Both the position numbers and the translations under genes were made by a program. From Thermotoga sp. KOL6 (GTDB lineage Bacteria; Thermotogota; Thermotogae; Thermotogales; Thermotogaceae), in contig NZ_LNDE01000001.1 of the NCBI RefSeq assembly GCF_002866025.1, positions 310,001 through 374,000 of the forward strand: DNA of 64,000 nt. Reading direction: 5' to 3'. Below the pieces are notes generated by a model. The model saw nothing but the letters and a program-made list of their open reading frames with translations, had not been told where the DNA came from and searched no databases. Below, in pieces: positions 60,820-64,000 of the stretch (position 1 is the stretch's first letter; each line of letters begins with the position of its first letter).

Positions 60820-63192
60820 ATGTTCAATCTAGAAGAGTACACAGAAAAGGCTCAAAAGGTGATGATGAGTATACAAGATATAATGATGCGATACAGACAA
60901 AACCAACTTTCTAGTGAACACATTCTGCTTGCGATATTGGAGGAAGGAAACAACGTTGGGATAGAAATCTTGAAAGAGATAAACGTAGATATAAGAAGAC
61001 TGAAAGACGAAGTTGAAACCTTTATAGGAAAATACGGTGTCAGACTCCCAGAAGGAACCACTGTTTCACAAATTTTCATAACACCCGACGCCAGACATGT
61101 CATAGAAAGGGCCAGAGAGGAAGCACGCAGGATGGGCGATACGAAAATAGGTACAGAACACCTCATACTTGGTATGGTCCTCTCTCCGGACTCCACAGCT
61201 TTCAGAATACTCTCGAGGTACGGTGTAACTCCAGAAAAGGTTTATGAGGCGATAAAACATGTAAGATCAACAGGAAAATCTGACGAAGCCGAAAATGTGG
61301 AAGCGTTGGCACGATTTACTGAGGATCTCACTCAGCTCGCTCGTGAAAGAAAGCTGATGCCTGTCGTAGACCGTGAAAGAGAAATCAGAAGGGTGATACA
61401 GATACTTTCTCGCCGAACAAAAAACAATCCCGTCCTCATAGGTGATCCAGGAGTAGGGAAAACAGCCGTTGTCGAAGGATTGGCCCAAAGAATTGTTGAA
61501 GGAAAAGTTCCACTCTTTCTGAGAAACGTTAGAATTCTGAAATTAGATATGGGAAGACTCATCGCTGGAACACGATTCAGAGGAGATTTTGAAGAAAGAC
61601 TCAAGCGGTTGCTTGATGAACTCAAGAGAAAAAAAGGAGAAGTCATTCTTTTCATAGACGAAGTTCATACCGTCGTAGGAGCGGGGGCGGCCGAAGGAGC
61701 TCTCGATGCTGCGAATATCATGAAACCAGAGTTGACAACGGGAGAGATACAAATAATAGGCGCTACTACGGTTGAAGAGTACAGAAAATACATAGAGAAA
61801 GACAGAGCGCTTGAGAGAAGATTCCAACCGGTTTTAGTGGAAGAACCCACTGTGGAGCAAACGATAGAGATACTGAAAGGGCTCAGAAAAACGTTTGAAG
61901 AACACCACGGGGTGAAAATAACAGATAACGCGTTGGAAGCAGCGGCAAGATTGTCAGCTAGATATATAACAAACAGATTTCTTCCGGATAAAGCAGTCGA
62001 TCTCATAGATGAAGCGGCAGCTTATGTGAGATTGGAGTCATCTTACCCCTCAGAAGAACTTCTGAAACTAGAAGAAGAGATGAGAACGCTAGAGGACAAA
62101 ATCAACGATGCTGTGGTGAAAGGAGAATACGAGGAAGCAGCAAGATTAAAAATAGAGTATCAAAAATTGAAAGAAAAGTACGAAGAGATGAGAAAAACTC
62201 AAGAAAAGATAGAACCAGTAGTCGACGAAAGTGTTGTTGCAAAAGTTGTGGAACAGTGGACTGGAATACCTGTATCCCGTATCATGGAATCTGAAAAAGA
62301 AAAACTTATGAAGTTGGAAGAATTGATCCATCAACGATTGGTAAATCAAGAAGAAGCGGTGAAAATTGTAGCACGGACCATCAGACGCGCCAGAGTAGGG
62401 ATAAAAAATCCGAAGAGACCGATAGGTGTCTTTCTCTTCCTCGGACCCACAGGAGTTGGAAAAACAGAGCTCGCAAAAACGCTCGCGGATGTACTTTTCG
62501 GTAGTGAAGATGCGATGATAAGATTGGATATGAGTGAATATATGGAGAAACATTCTGTTGCGAGACTCATCGGAGCCCCTCCTGGATACGTTGGTTACGA
62601 AGAGGGAGGCCAACTCACGGAGGCGGTAAGGAGAAGACCTTACAGCGTTGTTTTGCTCGACGAAATAGAAAAAGCTCACCCAGACGTATTCAATGTTCTC
62701 CTCCAGGTATTTGAAGATGGACGTTTAACTGATGGAAAAGGTAACACCGTTGATTTCAGAAACACGATAATAATAATGACAAGTAATATTGGTAGCGAAA
62801 AAATCGTTGAATTTTCAGAAAATGTTCGATTTGAAATAGAAAAAGAACTCCGAAAGACATTCAAACCGGAATTTCTGAACAGAATAGATGCTGTTGTCTT
62901 CTTCAAACCACTTAATGTTGATGAAGTTAAGAAAATTGTGGAAATAATGGTGAAACAACTGGAAGATCTTCTGAAAGAGAAGAAGATCACCCTTGAACTC
63001 ACCGAAAAAGCCAAGGAATACCTGGCAGAGGCGGGTTACGTCCCGTCTCTTGGTGCAAGACCACTAAGAAGAATCATAGAGTTGGAACTCGAATCTATGA
63101 TAGCAGATAAAATGTTGGAAGGAGAAATTCAAGAAGGTGATCATGTGATAGTGGACGCTGACGATTACGGCTTGAAATTGGAGAGGAGGTGA
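60820..63192 (+). CDS. clpC: ATP-dependent Clp protease ATPase ClpC
   Basis: A 790-residue HSP100 unfoldase. Clp_N repeats (1-140), AAA-1 Walker [11 protein letters not shown] with Walker [16 protein letters not shown] motif [20 protein letters not shown] (about 445-465), AAA-2 Walker [11 protein letters not shown], and sensor [14 protein letters not shown] (split). Middle region is short, as in ClpC rather than ClpB. ClpP is not encoded here. Strong RBS GGAGGAGGTG. Confidence 0.95.
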   Translation: MFNLEEYTEKAQKVMMSIQDIMMRYRQNQLSSEHILLAILEEGNNVGIEILKEINVDIRRLKDEVETFIGKYGVRLPEGTTVSQIFITPDARHVIERAREEARRMGDTKIGTEHLILGMVLSPDSTAFRILSRYGVTPEKVYEAIKHVRSTGKSDEAENVEALARFTEDLTQLARERKLMPVVDREREIRRVIQILSRRTKNNPVLIGDPGVGKTAVVEGLAQRIVEGKVPLFLRNVRILKLDMGRLIAGTRFRGDFEERLKRLLDELKRKKGEVILFIDEVHTVVGAGAAEGALDAANIMKPELTTGEIQIIGATTVEEYRKYIEKDRALERRFQPVLVEEPTVEQTIEILKGLRKTFEEHHGVKITDNALEAAARLSARYITNRFLPDKAVDLIDEAAAYVRLESSYPSEELLKLEEEMRTLEDKINDAVVKGEYEEAARLKIEYQKLKEKYEEMRKTQEKIEPVVDESVVAKVVEQWTGIPVSRIMESEKEKLMKLEELIHQRLVNQEEAVKIVARTIRRARVGIKNPKRPIGVFLFLGPTGVGKTELAKTLADVLFGSEDAMIRLDMSEYMEKHSVARLIGAPPGYVGYEEGGQLTEAVRRRPYSVVLLDEIEKAHPDVFNVLLQVFEDGRLTDGKGNTVDFRNTIIIMTSNIGSEKIVEFSENVRFEIEKELRKTFKPEFLNRIDAVVFFKPLNVDEVKKIVEIMVKQLEDLLKEKKITLELTEKAKEYLAEAGYVPSLGARPLRRIIELELESMIADKMLEGEIQEGDHVIVDADDYGLKLERR

Positions 63193-63198
63193 AGATCC

Positions 63199-64000
<802 letters not shown>

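Overview
The window is from a hyperthermophilic bacterium of the genus Thermotoga (phylum Thermotogota). The gene order of both flanks matches, as I recall it, the Thermotoga maritima chromosome around pnp-guaB-gltX-rtcB-ileS-prfA-suf-pot-serS-pgi-clpC-ispD. Start sites, protein lengths and residues such as Lys199 of threonine aldolase also agree with T. maritima proteins. Codon use is AGA- and GAA-rich, proteins are Lys/Glu-rich, and TTG/GTG starts behind strong Shine-Dalgarno sequences are common. I do not assign a species.

Layout. 1-8.7 kb: 3' part of an RND transporter gene, initiator tRNA, threonine aldolase, tRNA-Gly, rpsO-pnp, an M16 peptidase and guaB. 8.7-17.1 kb (minus strand): a long tightly overlapping run of a TPR lipoprotein-like protein, an AI-2E-family permease, an alpha/beta hydrolase, gltX, and a signalling block (PHP, DRTGG, CBS-HATPase, DRTGG, RseC-like) ending at rtcB. 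17.2-26.2 kb (plus): Mut7-C protein, soluble histidine kinase and response regulator, ileS, a PilT-type ATPase, prfA and the start of the flagellar basal-body genes (flgB, flgC, fliE). 26.8-31.7 kb: sufCBDSU Fe-S assembly operon. 31.7-44.9 kb: zinc phospholipase-like exoprotein, phosphoglycerate-mutase-family enzyme, tRNA-Cys, spermidine/putrescine ABC importer, then a dense housekeeping run (serS, rsmE, Nudix, ispE, apt, pgi, coaE, rsmD).

An accessory block of about 14.7 kb lies between tRNA-Val (44.9 kb) and tRNA-Leu (59.6 kb). Its first half is one minus-strand sugar operon: ROK repressor, ABC binding protein and two permeases (no ATPase), ROK kinase, GmhA-like sugar-phosphate isomerase, a protein faintly like deoxyhypusine synthase, and a fusion of an HldE-type PfkB kinase with a HAD phosphatase. 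This looks like a heptose (or other sugar phosphate) pathway and is the best candidate here for an undescribed system. Its second half is a plus-strand operon of two different H-cluster [FeFe]-hydrogenase-like proteins, two small [2Fe-2S] proteins, a PAS protein and a SpoIIE-type phosphatase, preceded by a Rex-like operator. It looks like a redox/H2 sensing module that may act with the CBS-HATPase/DRTGG block at 13-15 kb.

After the block the housekeeping order resumes with a flippase-like membrane protein, clpC, a DUF1844 protein and the 5' part of ispD, which runs off the window. No insertion sequences, integrases, rRNA genes or CRISPR arrays were seen.
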